Origin: Aricia agestis
Lineage: Eukaryota; Arthropoda; Insecta; Lepidoptera; Lycaenidae
Direction of reading: 5' to 3'
Length of the DNA: 64,000 bases
NCBI RefSeq assembly: GCF_905147365.1
Contig: NC_056413.1
Span: forward strand, 16,459,501-16,523,500
Both the position numbers and the translations under genes were made by a program. Shown piece after piece: positions 21,615 to 31,377 of this stretch. The notes under the pieces are model-generated. The model did no database searches and was not told the DNA's origin. It worked only from the letters and a program-made list of their open reading frames with translations. Positions within the stretch are counted from its first letter, which is position 1; the number at the start of each line of letters is the position of its first letter.

Positions 21615-22096
21615 TTAAGAGGAGTCCACACCGCCCTTTTTTCCATACAAACGTTGTCCCCTGTTTCCTCCCTGGATAATGCTACTAGAGTTATAATTTT
21701 TTTCCTGAATATCTACGACCACTAATACGATGTCCCTATGTTTTCTTTTTTTTCATAATTTAATTATTAAATAAGATATGAACGTTCAAAAACCCAAAAA
21801 AATGGCCAGATTTTCCGCTGTGTTCAAACGTCCAGAAAACAGATTTGGCTAGATTATACAAAAAAAAGCAAAACATAGGAACACAGCTCAAGCTTTTTTT
21901 TAATCTTTAATGAAAAAAGTACTTAAATCGGTTAAGTTTTGGAGAAGGAATCAGGGGACAACGAATCGTTGATTTTCTGGATTTTCTGCAGTTGTCTCTA
22001 TCGCGTTCTGCGGTATAGGCTTGAGGTAAGGGAGACAGCTATAGATATTACACGTGCTTTTTTTTCATTTCTCTAGCCCCTGGTGTATCCTCTTAA
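21615..22096 (+). mobile_element. MITE family A copy 1, TTAA flanked
   Basis: TTAA-GAGGAGTCCACACCGCC at the left and CCCCTGGTGTATCCTC-TTAA at the right: short imperfect inverted ends with TTAA on both sides, as for piggyBac-type MITEs. Internal landmarks are CTGTTTCCTCCCTGGATAAT, CATAGGAACACAGCTCAAGC and CTTAAATCGGTTAAGTTTTG. Other copies are 25394-25881, 50894-51384 (minus) and 56801-57276 (minus). It is closest to the last. Non-coding, about 480 bp. Confidence 0.85.
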
Positions 22097-22657
22097 GTTA
22101 AATATGATATGAACTTAAAAAGTTTAGACTAATATCTGTTTCTTGGTTATTCTACTTAGATCTGTTTGCCTTTTTTAAGCATTACTTGAAAATAAATATT
22201 TACATCATTTTGAATACTTTTACGTAAAAATACATGTATATGAAAAAACCTTTCAGGATAGGCATTAATAAACATTTCCATTTTGTTTTTCGTTATACTC
22301 GCACGTTGTGTCAAAACAATGTGTGTATTTAACTTTAACATGACATCAGACGTCATGTTTATTCCGTAGCGCCCGGGGCACCCGGGGTGCAAATTTTTCG
22401 ATTGACAAAACTGATTTAGCCTAAACTACTAAAATCCGTCGAGACGCTGCTACCAATTAGGGATTATGATCTAACAGAGATTTCACATAGGGGCACTCAC
22501 ATAGGGGTAATCAGATAAATGAGAATGTTCCGATCGCGATCTTAAACTTAAAGAATGGACGGAGCGTATTACTGTAAAGTAAATACGACGAATTATATAA
22601 GTTTAAGAGATGAAACAAAAGTGTTTCGAATAATTGTCCCTTGTCTATTTTTACTGT
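22097..22657. other. No recognisable feature
   Basis: AT-rich. GCGCCCGGGGCACCCGGGG at 22370-22388 is a small GC island. No gene. Confidence 0.5.
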
Positions 22658-22659
22658 GG

Positions 22660-22929
22660 GTTCCCAAACTGTGCGCTGCGGCGCCCTGGTGCGCCGTGGA
22701 AAGACAAGAGGGGCGCCCCGCCGCGCCGTGAGTCGATTATCCATAACCACAAAATACAATTAATATTATAAAATAAATTTATAATTAAAATATTTCTTTA
22801 ACTTTAACTATAATCGTTATAGGTGTTTATTTATGTATCTCTTTGTAATATCTAGGTAAAGAAGGGCGCCGTGACAAAATATTTGACTTATAAGTGCGCC
22901 GCAGGCTGAAAAAGATTGGGAACCCCTGA
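22660..22929. mobile_element. hAT-like MITE, degenerate
   Basis: GTGGGTTCCCAAACTGTGCG with GCGGCGCCC at the left corresponds to an inverted GGGCGCC, GTGCGCCGCAGGCTGAAAAA and GATTGGGAACCCC at the right. GGTTCCCAA ends are common in hAT MITEs. No clean 8-bp duplication was found. Confidence 0.55.
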
Positions 22930-23251
22930 GACCCATAAGACAGAGATAGAGTAAGTATTAGCTGATCTGGCGGTTCTGCTCGCTGAATTACATAGGGATT
23001 AGGGACAAATAGCGGGAAGCTACTATATTTAAATTCTATGCAGTGACTAGCTGTCCCGGCAAAATATGTTGTTTTGTCATAAAACGATTTTCCCTGTTTT
23101 CCTGCTTTTCTCTTGAAGTTCTTTCTGATTATTTTTTTATAGACCTCACGGAGTCCGAGACCTTTCCAACGAATGCAAAACTGTGGAAATCGGTTCGTGC
23201 ATTCTGGAGTTAGAGAGTCAGGAAGGAAAACCCGACTTAATTTTAATATTT
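22930..23251 (-). repeat. Inverted copy of 18656-18962 (Helitron plus flank)
   Basis: The segment repeats, in reverse, the Helitron at 18656-18849 (here 23047-23251, ending CTAG on the minus strand). It also repeats about 110 bp of flank (CCATAAGACAGAGATAGAGT, GATCTGGCGGTTCTGCTCGC, TAGCGGGAAGCTA). The mobile unit was therefore larger than the Helitron core. The 165-codon minus-strand frame here is a read-through of this repeat, not a gene. Confidence 0.7.
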
Positions 23252-24124
23252 TGAAATCTCGGAATCGGCTCCAACGATTTTCATGAAATTTAATATATAG
23301 GAGGTTTCGGGGGCGATAAATCAATCTAGCTAGGAATCATTTTTAGATTATTATTTTTAACAAAAAATTAAAACCGACTTCCAAGGTAAAAACAATAATA
23401 ACATCCTTATAATATGAACTAAAAAGTATTAAATAATTTTTCCTATCTAATAGTGCCTTTTTCCGAATTCGGCTAAACCTCAACTATTTCTGTACTCAAT
23501 CTTCATCATTTTGAAGTCGGTACCAGATAGCTGAATCTTTAGTTCTCTGACAGAATATTTGAAACTTTTGGAACTGGCAACACCCTGTAGGGGGGGCTGG
23601 GTCCCCCTTCGGTATCCGTGGCTGAGTAGTTAAGTAAGACCCACTCATCACAGCCTTGAGATGCCTTAAAAATACTTCGTGAACATCAGAAAACAGATGA
23701 TCTTATCTGAAGATTACGAAAATCTCAAATGCAAATTTCTTCTAAACGGAGAGTTTACTGGCGGTGGACGTTTCCAAGTAGGTAAGTATAGTATAGTAGT
23801 AAGGTTCGTAAGTAGGAGTTTTTCTCACCCAAAACAATCCTCCTTAACCCATGTCACCAACATTTAATTGACGTAGGTTCCTAAGCCTTAGCCAAATTTT
23901 TCTAAGTACCACCATACTAACAAGGGTCACATTTCGGCCTGTCATTCGACAGGGGTTGATTTTTGAGAAAAGTTTATCTGAGCTTTTTTGCTCCCCTTGG
24001 CGCCCCCTATCGATTGGTATATTCAAAAAGGGTGGCTATAAGAGGTTAAAATTTTGACGAAAATTTTTTCTAAGTCTTTTTTCCATAGTGCCCCGTTTCC
24101 TTCAGTCCAACCCAAATGTGTGCC
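23252..24124. other. No recognisable gene
   Basis: AT-rich. GAGGTTTCGGGGGCGATAAA and AACCGACTTCCAAGG (near 23300-23385) resemble widespread Lepidopteran repeat bodies but cannot be bounded. Confidence 0.45.
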
Positions 24125-24345
24125 TTACGCTCTGGAGTAAAGGTTGAATTTGTTACTTATGTTCAATTTTGTGGTACTTGAACTTGTTTTTTTTGTATTA
24201 AAATCGCTTTGAAATGTACTAAATAAATAGGGACATAACGTGATGACTGATGATATTTTATGGTGTTGTATGTATATTGAATCCATATTATACAACCATG
24301 TGAGTTGTGACATTGGTGACCCTGACATGGAAGTGATGATGATGA
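24125..24345 (+). repeat. Possible LTR end with primer-site-like sequence (BEL/Pao type?)
   Basis: A short AT-rich block with AATAAATAGGGACATAACG is followed by GTGAGTTGTGACATTGGTGACCCTGACATGG. The TTGGTGACCCTGACATG motif resembles the LTR/primer-binding junction of BEL/Pao elements. No second LTR or gag is seen, so this is tentative. A (GAT)n run follows. Confidence 0.25.
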
Positions 24346-24788
24346 TGATGATGATGAATGTAATTTGCATAGTAGCATATGCTTTCAGTTCTTAAAACAA
24401 CGCCTAAACCCCCAAACTTGTATCTATAAGGAATCCGGAGTTCTCTTAGTATCTTCGGAAGCATAGTATACCTTGGTGCAAAATCTTGCGTTTTGGTAGC
24501 ATATGCTTAGGATGCTTCTCATAAAACCAAAATCACCATATTTTTCCATATAAATTTTGAGGAGTTCCCTCGATTACTCATGGATCCCATCATCAGATCA
24601 CCACTTTAATGAAAATGGGACCAAATTGGAGTGAAACCTAATATAACAAAACAAAAATTTTGAAAATCGGTTCACAAACGGCGGAGCAGTGGTCGAACAT
24701 ACAAAAAAAAATCCACAGCCGAATATATAACCTCCTCGTCTTATCGAATACCGAGCAAAGCTCGGTCAAAAAGCTAGTACTAATAATA
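24346..24788. other. No recognisable gene
   Basis: GAAAATCGGTTCACAAACGG with GGTCGAACATACAAAAAAA and ATACCGAGCAAAGCTCGGTC (24660-24775) looks like the 3' part of a dispersed insect repeat. The opposed short frames here overlap and have no motif. Confidence 0.45.
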
Positions 24789-24900
24789 ATGCACACGTCA
24801 TTACAGAATATTGACAGAAAAGTTGTCAAACGTCGAACAAAACTTAGTTTACTGTCTGTGCTAGTGCTGCCGTCTAGCGTGAAAACACTGCAGTAATATA
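24789..24900 (+). repeat. Dispersed repeat, copy of 15480-15597
   Basis: GCACACGTCATTACAGAATA, TTGACAG, CAAACGTCGAACAAA and CTGTCTGTGCTAGTGCTGCC match 15480-15597 in the same orientation. Confidence 0.65.
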
Positions 24901-25320
24901 TTACCTCTATATTTGTTCGCGACTTGATTCTTTGACCTCAATAAAGTCAAGAACTGTCGCAGTTTTGAAATAGATCTGTCTCGTCTTCCTTGTATTTGCG
25001 CAACAAGGCCAAACAAAACATTAGGCTTGAGTTTTTGTCACATTTTGTGGTTTCTGTAAGAACAAAAACTGTGTAATTATATATTCATAAATAATTGCGG
25101 AATTCCTTGATCATCATGATGCATTTATTCAAAATCGCAATTAAAATGAGGTATTACATAAGTCACTTTTTACGCTTTTTTTAACACAAACATTTAATTA
25201 TTCACAAATAAGTACCGCCTTTTATAAGTTGGTTAAAAATCATACACTTTGTAATAAATTAATCCTTTGAATTTTATTATAATCACTAAGTAATTAGATA
25301 AGTAATTAGATAAGTAATAA
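24901..25320. other. No recognisable feature
   Basis: AT-rich with a short TAAGTAATTAGA duplication near 25288-25315. No gene. Confidence 0.5.
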
Positions 25321-25944
25321 GGCCGCGCTACACTGGAATAGCAGCGGCGAGGCGAGCACTTTCAGTGTCATTTGATTTTAAACTTTATCTTCATTATGAG
25401 GAGTCCACACCGCTGTTTTCCCATACAAACGCTGTCCCTTGTTTCCTCCCTGGATAATGCCGGTAGAGTTATGATTTTTTTCCTGAATATCTATGGCCAC
25501 TATTAGCATGTCCCTATGTTTTCTTTTTTTTTCATAATTTTATTATTAAAAAAGATAAGAACGTCCAAAAACCCAAAAAATGGCCAGATTTTCCTCTGTG
25601 TTCAAACACCCAGAAAACAAAACTGGCTCGAATATACAAAAAAAAATAAAACATAGGAACACAGCTCAAGCCTTGCTTTAATTCTTAATGAAAAAAGTAC
25701 TTAAATCGGTTAAGTTTTGCAGAAGGAATCAGCGGACAACGAATCGAAGATTTTCTGTTCTTTTATTAGAACTTTTGTCGTGTTGTCTCTATCGCGCTCT
25801 GCGGTGGGAGACTTGAGATTGGTGAGACAGCAATACATTTTCAAATACCTATTTTCTCTCGCCCCTGGTGTATCCTCTTAAAGTAATACATAATATCGCT
25901 TGAAGTGCTCGCCTCGCCGCTGCCATTCCGGTGTAGCGCGGCCC
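25321..25944. mobile_element. Foldback MITE (GGCCGCGCTACAC family) split by MITE A
   Basis: Arms GGCCGCGCTACACTGGAATA with AGCGGCGAGGCGAGCACTT and, inverted, AGTGCTCGCCTCGCCGC with CATTCCGGTGTAGCGCGGCC. A sister copy without the internal insertion lies at 26970-27232. MITE A copy 2 (25394-25881) interrupts this one right after TTATCTTCATTA. Confidence 0.8.
25394..25881 (+). mobile_element. MITE family A copy 2, nested
   Basis: TTATGAGGAGTCCACACCG at the left (first site altered from TTAA) and CCCCTGGTGTATCCTCTTAA at the right. It shares an extra TTCTGTTCTTTTATTAGAAC segment with the copy at 50894-51384, so the two form a subfamily. It is inserted in the foldback element 25321-25944 and is therefore younger than it. 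Confidence 0.8.
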
Positions 25945-25988
25945 TCAGAAAAGTATTTTGACGCAACGGAGTTACGGACGTCATCTAA

Positions 25989-26171
25989 ACTCCACTCGGG
26001 CTAACTTGTCGCTAGCGGTCATTGCCTCCCTGTCAAAAACTTGTCATTTTCCATACAAAACCACGATAAACAATATCTGACACTTCATTGTCAATCGCGG
26101 TTTATATGGAAAATTACAAGTTTTTGACAGGGAGTCAATGACCGCTAGCGACAAGTTAGCCCGAGTGGAGT
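25989..26171. mobile_element. Foldback MITE, long near-perfect arms
   Basis: ACTCCACTCGGGCTAACTTG, TCGCTAGCGGTCATTG and CTCCCTGTCAAAAACTTGT on the left return inverted on the right, ending CCCGAGTGGAGT. The arms are about 70 bp and the total 183 bp. It is followed by TATAG. The superfamily is uncertain. Confidence 0.8.
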
Positions 26172-26423
26172 ATAGTAGACTGTAGAACTTAGGAGTAATA
26201 ATTTCAAATCCCAATAGAATATCCCGCAGATATTGGAATAGTTTCGGCAATTCCGTATTACGGCTTACGGGTAGCTACGAATTAATTCAACCTTTGTCCC
26301 TTTGACAGTTTGTAGTCATTTAATCACGAGTTTAACGAAATAGTTGAAAAGTGTAAGGAGATACAGTAGTATACCTTTTAAAATGATTTAGCAATAATTA
26401 TTTGTTACTGTTAACATTACTGC

Positions 26424-26521
26424 AATGCTTTTACGCTAGAGCCAGCACCAGCATAGACAGTAAGCAAAAAGTTATGTTCGACGTTTGACAACGTTCCTGT
26501 CAATATTCTGACATGTGCAAA
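26424..26521 (-). repeat. Dispersed repeat, inverted copy of 15480-15597
   Basis: GAGCCAGCACCAGCATAGAC, TTCGACGTTTGACAACG, TGTCAATATTCTGACATGTG. It directly precedes the 420-bp repeat at 26550. Confidence 0.6.
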
Positions 26522-26549
26522 ATGAAGAATTTTGGTGAGATTATATTAT

Positions 26550-26969
26550 CACAGTAGACATAAGGACCAGTAGTTCGACTGCAAAGAGACGGCGAGGTTT
26601 CAATATCTGTCAAATTCGTCGGGTTTCACTAGGATTAGTGGATTATAAGCGGAATGTGCCTCGCGCTGGCTGATATAATTTATTTTTTAATATTTAAAAT
26701 AAAGATTTCAAAATTGGATTCTGACAATTTTAATCGCATGTGCCAAAACACAAACAACAATACGACCAAAGAGGAACACGTCCATCGAATATGTCATAGT
26801 TTTAAATTCGTAGGTAACAAGTTAACAACCCTAGCGACGATTTTCGTCATAATTCGTCAAATTTAAAAATTTCAACATCAGTTCTAAGTCGGTATACTCT
26901 ATCATTCTGTCTACTCTGATATTATACTGTATGTGCTAGTAGCGGCCCTCTGCTCCGACCTTTGCGTAA
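26550..26969 (+). repeat. 420-bp dispersed repeat, copy of 7613-8015
   Basis: Same order of landmarks as 7613-8015, with high identity by eye and a few short insertions (for example GTGGATTATAAGC near 26637). It ends at TTTGCGTAA, directly joined to the foldback element at 26970. The frame 26654-26866 is within it and has no motif. Confidence 0.8.
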
Positions 26970-27232
26970 GGGCCGCTCCACACCGGAATGGCAGCGGGCG
27001 GCGAGGCGAGCACTTTCAGTGTCATATGATTTTAAACTTTATCTTCATTATTGTAAATTGTAATTACATATTATCGCTTGAGAAATCGCGGCCGCCAGCG
27101 GGTACGAGCGGCCACGGGCGGCCGTAGACTTCTCAAGCGATACTATGTATTACAAAAATGAAGATAAGGTTTAAAATCATATGACACTGAAAGTGCTCGC
27201 CTCGCCGGTGCCATTCCGGTGTAGCGCGGCCC
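26970..27232. mobile_element. Foldback MITE (GGCCGC...CACACCGG family), intact
   Basis: GGCCGCTCCACACCGGAATG and GGCGAGGCGAGCACTTTCAG return inverted as CTGAAAGTGCTCGCCTCGCC and CATTCCGGTGTAGCGCGGCC. A second pair, ATCGCTTGAGAA/TTCTCAAGCGAT, flanks the centre. It is the unoccupied sister of 25321-25944. Confidence 0.8.
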
Positions 27233-27739
27233 TATCCTTATTAATACGAAATACACGACACACAGAAGACATAAAGCAGTTAAAAAATGTGTTGACACTA
27301 ATGCTCTTGCACATCTTCTTGACTCTGCCTGTGACTTTGTATAATTAAAACATTATACTAATTAGTGTAGCAATATAAAGTTAGCAATACTTGTAATATA
27401 ACCCGAGTAGTTTAAGTTTTAAAGACGTTCCCACATCAACGTTAAGTAAAGCCTATTATAACTTAACAAAGGCTTCATTATGTCTTAATTATGTAATGCA
27501 GCCTTCAAACCCCTGAATATTTCAAGAGAAAAGATGTGCAAACAGTATTATTTGCAACATGCAAGTAAATATGATAGGTAATATCCCAAAAGTGAATAAA
27601 AGTCTTGTATTTAAAAGGTTTGATATCACATTTGAGGTGGTATTTTTTTTTTTTTAACATATACCAAAAATTTGACCGTACCATGATAAGACACACACCC
27701 CGCGTTCCATTTGATGTTAAAAACGATCAAAACGCTCAA
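27233..27739. other. No recognisable feature
   Basis: AT-rich, short frames without motif. Confidence 0.5.
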
Positions 27740-27861
27740 ACGCGTGCCGAATAGGCTATCCACTACTTAACTTGACAGATGAAGTATGGAGAATCCGCTA
27801 TCAAATAAAAAACTGTGAATAGCCTATTCGGCACTTTATCAGAAAGTGGTGAAACAGGCCC
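27740..27861. mobile_element. Foldback MITE, GGGCCTGTTTCACCACTTTC family, worn copy
   Basis: The right end GTGCCGAATAGGC (inverted) with CTTTATCAGAAAGTGGTGAAACAGGCCC matches 48099-48233. The left arm is retained only in the GTGCCGAATAGGCTATCCAC part. Confidence 0.65.
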
Positions 27862-28178
27862 TACTGTTTTGTTTCTCGACTCTTGACTTACAGAAAAAAA
27901 GACATTACTTTTCTAGATCGTCAAATTAAATAATGATTATTCATAACCGCAGACCAAAATGATGTGCCAATATGGCGTCTCTTTGTATCACAATCGTGTA
28001 TGGCACTGTGACACAACGTGTGGGAACGTGGCACAACAAGTAACAACGCAGGTCGCAACGCTCGAAAAGGCAACACCGCTGTTTCAAAATCTTTTAATAT
28101 CTTCATTTTAAGTCTAAACATAAAGTAAACACAACACCTATTCATGGGCGCCGGCAGAAATAATTTCCAAGGGGTGCA

Positions 28179-28383
28179 GCGGGGCTAAAATGGTCACATT
28201 TAGCAATTCTTTTCAATCAATTCAGCAAATGAATTGTCAAAACTGTCGAACTGACAAATGTCAAATCAGTAAAAAAATACAGAAATGAATTGCAAGCAGA
28301 GTTGCATTTTGCGATTTTAGAAAAATGAATCATAATATTATGATTCGTATCATGATTCTTCAAAGCGACCATTTTAGCCCCGC
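28179..28383. mobile_element. MITE, GCGGGGCTAAAATGGTC family
   Basis: Perfect 17-bp inverted ends GCGGGGCTAAAATGGTC / GACCATTTTAGCCCCGC with the same internal landmarks as 15678-15877, in the opposite sense. Confidence 0.85.
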
Positions 28384-28436
28384 TGGTTTTAGTTTTCTTC
28401 CTATTCTTTTTACTTTTTCCGAATAACAGTGACATG

Positions 28437-29202
28437 TCTATTTACGTGATTTTAATGCTAATAATTTACTTTTGAACTCTAATAAAACAAAATGTTTAAA
28501 ATTTATCTTGCCAAATGTTAGGCAAGTACAAACCAATGTACTATTAAATGATGAGAAAATGATGAGAAAATGAATTTAGTAGACACCACCGTATTCCTAG
28601 GCATAACGCTGGATTGTAAGTTACAATGGGGTCCACATATTGCGAAACTGGCAGATAAGCTTAGTTCTGCAGCATATGCTGTTAAAAAAATTCGTGAAAT
28701 CACTGATGTAGAGACCGCGCGATTAGTTTACTTTAGCTACTTTCATAGCATAATGTCTTACGGCATCCTCTTGTGGGGAAACGCGGCGGACATTAATACA
28801 ATATTTGTGCTGCAGAAGCGAGCTATTCGTTCTATTTATAAGATGTCGTCTTTGGAATCTCTAAGAGAAAAATTTAAAGAAATAAGAATTCTGACCGTCA
28901 CATCTCAATACATTTTGGAAAATCTCTTATATGTTAGAAAGAACATAAATATTTTCAAAAAGAAAAGTGATAATCATAATGTAAATACTAGAAATAAGAA
29001 CAAGTTAGCAATACCAATGTTCAGACTAGCCAAAATAAGCAAATCCTTTAAAGGCCAATGTATACGCCCATACAATAAAATCCCAGAAAATGTTCAAAAT
29101 CTACCTTTAAACAAATTTAAAAAAGCAGTTAAAGAACGTTTGTGTGCTAAAGCGTATTATAAAGTCAATGATTTCTTCGAGGACAGCACACCTTGGGAAT
29201 AG
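28437..29202 (+). pseudogene. LINE polymerase C-terminal half (jockey/CR1-like), frameshifted
   Basis: Two frames make one damaged coding region. Frame one (28442-28570) ends in a KCLKFIL-type RT thumb entry; frame two runs 28570-29202. Together they show the RT palm tail (FLGITLD, WGPHI), the SYGILLWG block and an L-R-E-K-F-K-E region, as found after the catalytic site of jockey- or CR1-type LINE polymerases. An 11-bp tandem duplication (ATGATGAGAAA at 28548-28558 and 28559-28569) throws the frame. The catalytic YxDD part and endonuclease are missing, so the copy is 5'-truncated. A 3' UTR with ACGCCGGTTCTTCTCGGCGG and a TTTGAATAAAAATA tail runs to about 29445. Confidence 0.75.
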
Positions 29203-29445
29203 GGTGGCTCCATGCAGGTTACTTTTCTTTTAATTTTGTTACATAGCTGTAAGCCATAACATTGTAATTTTCCATTTTTTTTTTTGCAAAAGATGGCCCC
29301 GTGCGAGTTTCTTACGCCGGTTCTTCTCGGCGGGGTAGTTCCCGAACCGGTGGTAGGCAACGTAGTTTCTTCGTTCGACTTTCAAAAAGTGTATCATGAT
29401 ATCCATTTTGAATAAAAATATATTTTATTTTTATTTTTTTATTTT
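29203..29445 (+). repeat. 3' UTR and tail of the LINE at 28437
   Basis: GTGGCTCCATGCAGGTTAC, the GCGAGTTTCTTACGCCGGTT block and TTTGAATAAAAATATATTTT follow the coding remnant. The same UTR is found alone at 10975-11165, which defines the family. Confidence 0.7.
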
Positions 29446-29607
29446 ATTTATTGAACAGAATACATTTAGTGCCGAAACATTACGAACTATATTTGTACGG
29501 CATGGTAATAGGGTTACAGACGGCTTTTTATTTCAATAATTCCTGTTGATCCCGAGATTCCCAAGAGGTGCAAGTGCACCACCTGGCACCCCCCTGCCGG
29601 CGCCCAT

Positions 29608-30654
29608 GCATATTACTTGTATTTTTGGAAAAGATAGATCAATTCAAAGTATTGTTTTAATGCAATTTTCTATCACGCAATATCGTGGGTTGGGGCTACT
29701 TTTAAGTGGCCAAAAGTCAAAACCTCCTGGACTAGTCATTTTTAAAAAGACTAGGTCCTAGGAGACAACTGGTATGCTGGTAAATTGCTCTTTGCTCTGA
29801 AGCTAATAACTTATAAGTTATAACTTATAAGCTTTATAAGTTATACTCCGTGCCATATGAATGCTAGCTAGGTATTATTTTTCTACTTTGATTGAACCAC
29901 AGAATACATAATATTAAATATTAGTAACAATTGATTGAACATTAAAGAATTGTAACTTGAACTAAATAGGAGTGACATAAATCAAGACATTAAACAAGTA
30001 TTTAGAGACAGCAAAAAGCGAACAAAAGTAATGTTCAATGTAGGCATTTCATATACTGTGGGAGATAAACTTAAATTATGTGATGTGTTTATCGCAGAAC
30101 AAAGCGCGAAAAACATTTTTCACGGAGCTTTAACAGCGGCGCCATATTGGATTTTCCCGCGATAAATATTCTTTTGTTTTAATCCTTCGATCGCGGATTC
30201 TTGGAAATCTATTGTTATTCTATTGTTGTCGCGGTCACCGGGGTCCTTATGGGGCTTGCAAAAATGGAATACTCGTGCAGACATTTTCTTTAACCTATAT
30301 GTGCCGATATATTTAGATACAGATCACAGATTACTCAATAACCAATAGAGATTTTAGAATTATTCTGTAGGAAACTGGGCGTTATACTGGTTATACTCAC
30401 AATCTTTTACCGTCCGGGAACCGTATATTTTGCTGACATTACAAAATCTATCCAATGTCTTTTTCAGGAACTCAAAGTATTTATAATAAATAATTCTCTA
30501 AGTACTGTGGTTAAAACTTAAAGAGGCAAAAAAATTAGCAAAGTATGATAATATTATCTTAACCGTGATAAATGATAATAATAGCTCGTTTATTACAGTT
30601 TATATGTGCAAATATTATTCGCTAACGGCTGCAGTCAAAGACATGTTTTAATAA
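29608..30654. other. Intergenic, one short dispersed repeat
   Basis: 30173-30260 is an inverted version of the GAATCCACGATCGAAGGATT repeat at 11740-11785 and 49975-50035. TTATAAGTTATAACTTATAA near 29812 is a small palindrome. 30406-30480 resembles the minus-strand end of the 3405 Helitron family. No gene. Confidence 0.5.
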
Positions 30655-30821
30655 TCTATCTATCTATCTACATATTATAAAGAGGAAAGATTTGATTGTT
30701 TCTTTGTCTTGAATAGGCTCCGAAACTACTGGACCGATTTGAAAGATTCTTTTACCATTGGAATCCTACATTAATTCTGCTGAACATAGGCAAAATTTTA
30801 TTTTGGAAAAAAATAGGGTTC
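30655..30821 (+). mobile_element. Lep1-like Helitron, left part
   Basis: It begins TCTATCTATCTACATATTAT after an A, with AAAGAGGAAAGATTTGATTG and ACTACTGGACCGATTTGAAA. It is interrupted at GGGTTC by the LTR retroelement and continues at 40782. The sequence style fits the non-autonomous Lep1 Helitrons of Lepidoptera (established family; assignment by recognition). Confidence 0.7.
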
Positions 30822-31081
30822 TGTTACTTGGTGGGTCTTGAGAGACTTTTTAAAAAAAAAATCACTTTTATTAAAACTAGAATATTTATTTAAAAAAAAA
30901 CTTAATAATTATCTTAAGAGAAAACCTGCACCCGACGAAGGTCCAATTCGATCTGATCAAAAAATACGGAAAATGGAATAACAGAAACAGCAAAAGTTTG
31001 CAATTGCAATTCATGGAAATGCAACTGAAAACCTAAGCGTTTTTACTACACATACGTTGACATGTGACTTCCGATATAACA
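30822..31081 (-). repeat. 3' LTR (260 bp)
   Basis: Minus-strand 5' end TGTTATATCGGAAGTCACAT, 3' end CCCACCAAGTAACA. It contains two AATAAA signals near its end. Identical to the right LTR except for one A. Confidence 0.95.
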
Positions 31082-31092
31082 GCCCCCCCGTT
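31082..31092 (-). promoter_or_regulatory. Candidate polypurine tract
   Basis: Directly upstream of the 3' LTR on the minus strand: AACGGGGGGGC. The run of seven G at the LTR edge is the expected primer site for plus-strand synthesis. Confidence 0.6.
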
Positions 31093-31377
31093 AAGATCGA
31101 TCATCACATCTTAAAGTGATGAGAGATTGAAATTACTTTAAGCGCGAGAAATTGGACTTTCGTTTGGAGTATACAAGGAAGTAGCTAAATTATAAATTAT
31201 TTAATTAATGACATTTATTTAAAAATTAAAACTTAACTAACACACAATAAAAACACAAAATTATAAAAAGACACAAAAATTTTAATAAGAGATTATTATA
31301 ATATGTAATTATTATAGAAAATAATGTTTATCATTATTTATTCAATATTCAAATAAAATCATACAGTAATAAAATTG

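Larger units (their letters stand above)
28144..29607. mobile_element. Possible composite DNA transposon, TGGGCGCCGGCAG ends
   Basis: TGGGCGCCGGCAG at 28145 has its exact inverse CTGCCGGCGCCCA at 29594-29606, with AAGGGGTGCA and its loose inverse TGCACCACCT nearby. The space between contains MITE 28179-28383 and a LINE fragment. The ends could belong to an old DNA transposon invaded by both, or the 13-bp match could be coincidence. Confidence 0.35.

Noticed and set aside
22827..23324. 165-codon minus-strand frame
   Set aside because: It reads through an inverted Helitron copy and its flank (also present at 18656-18962). Not a gene.
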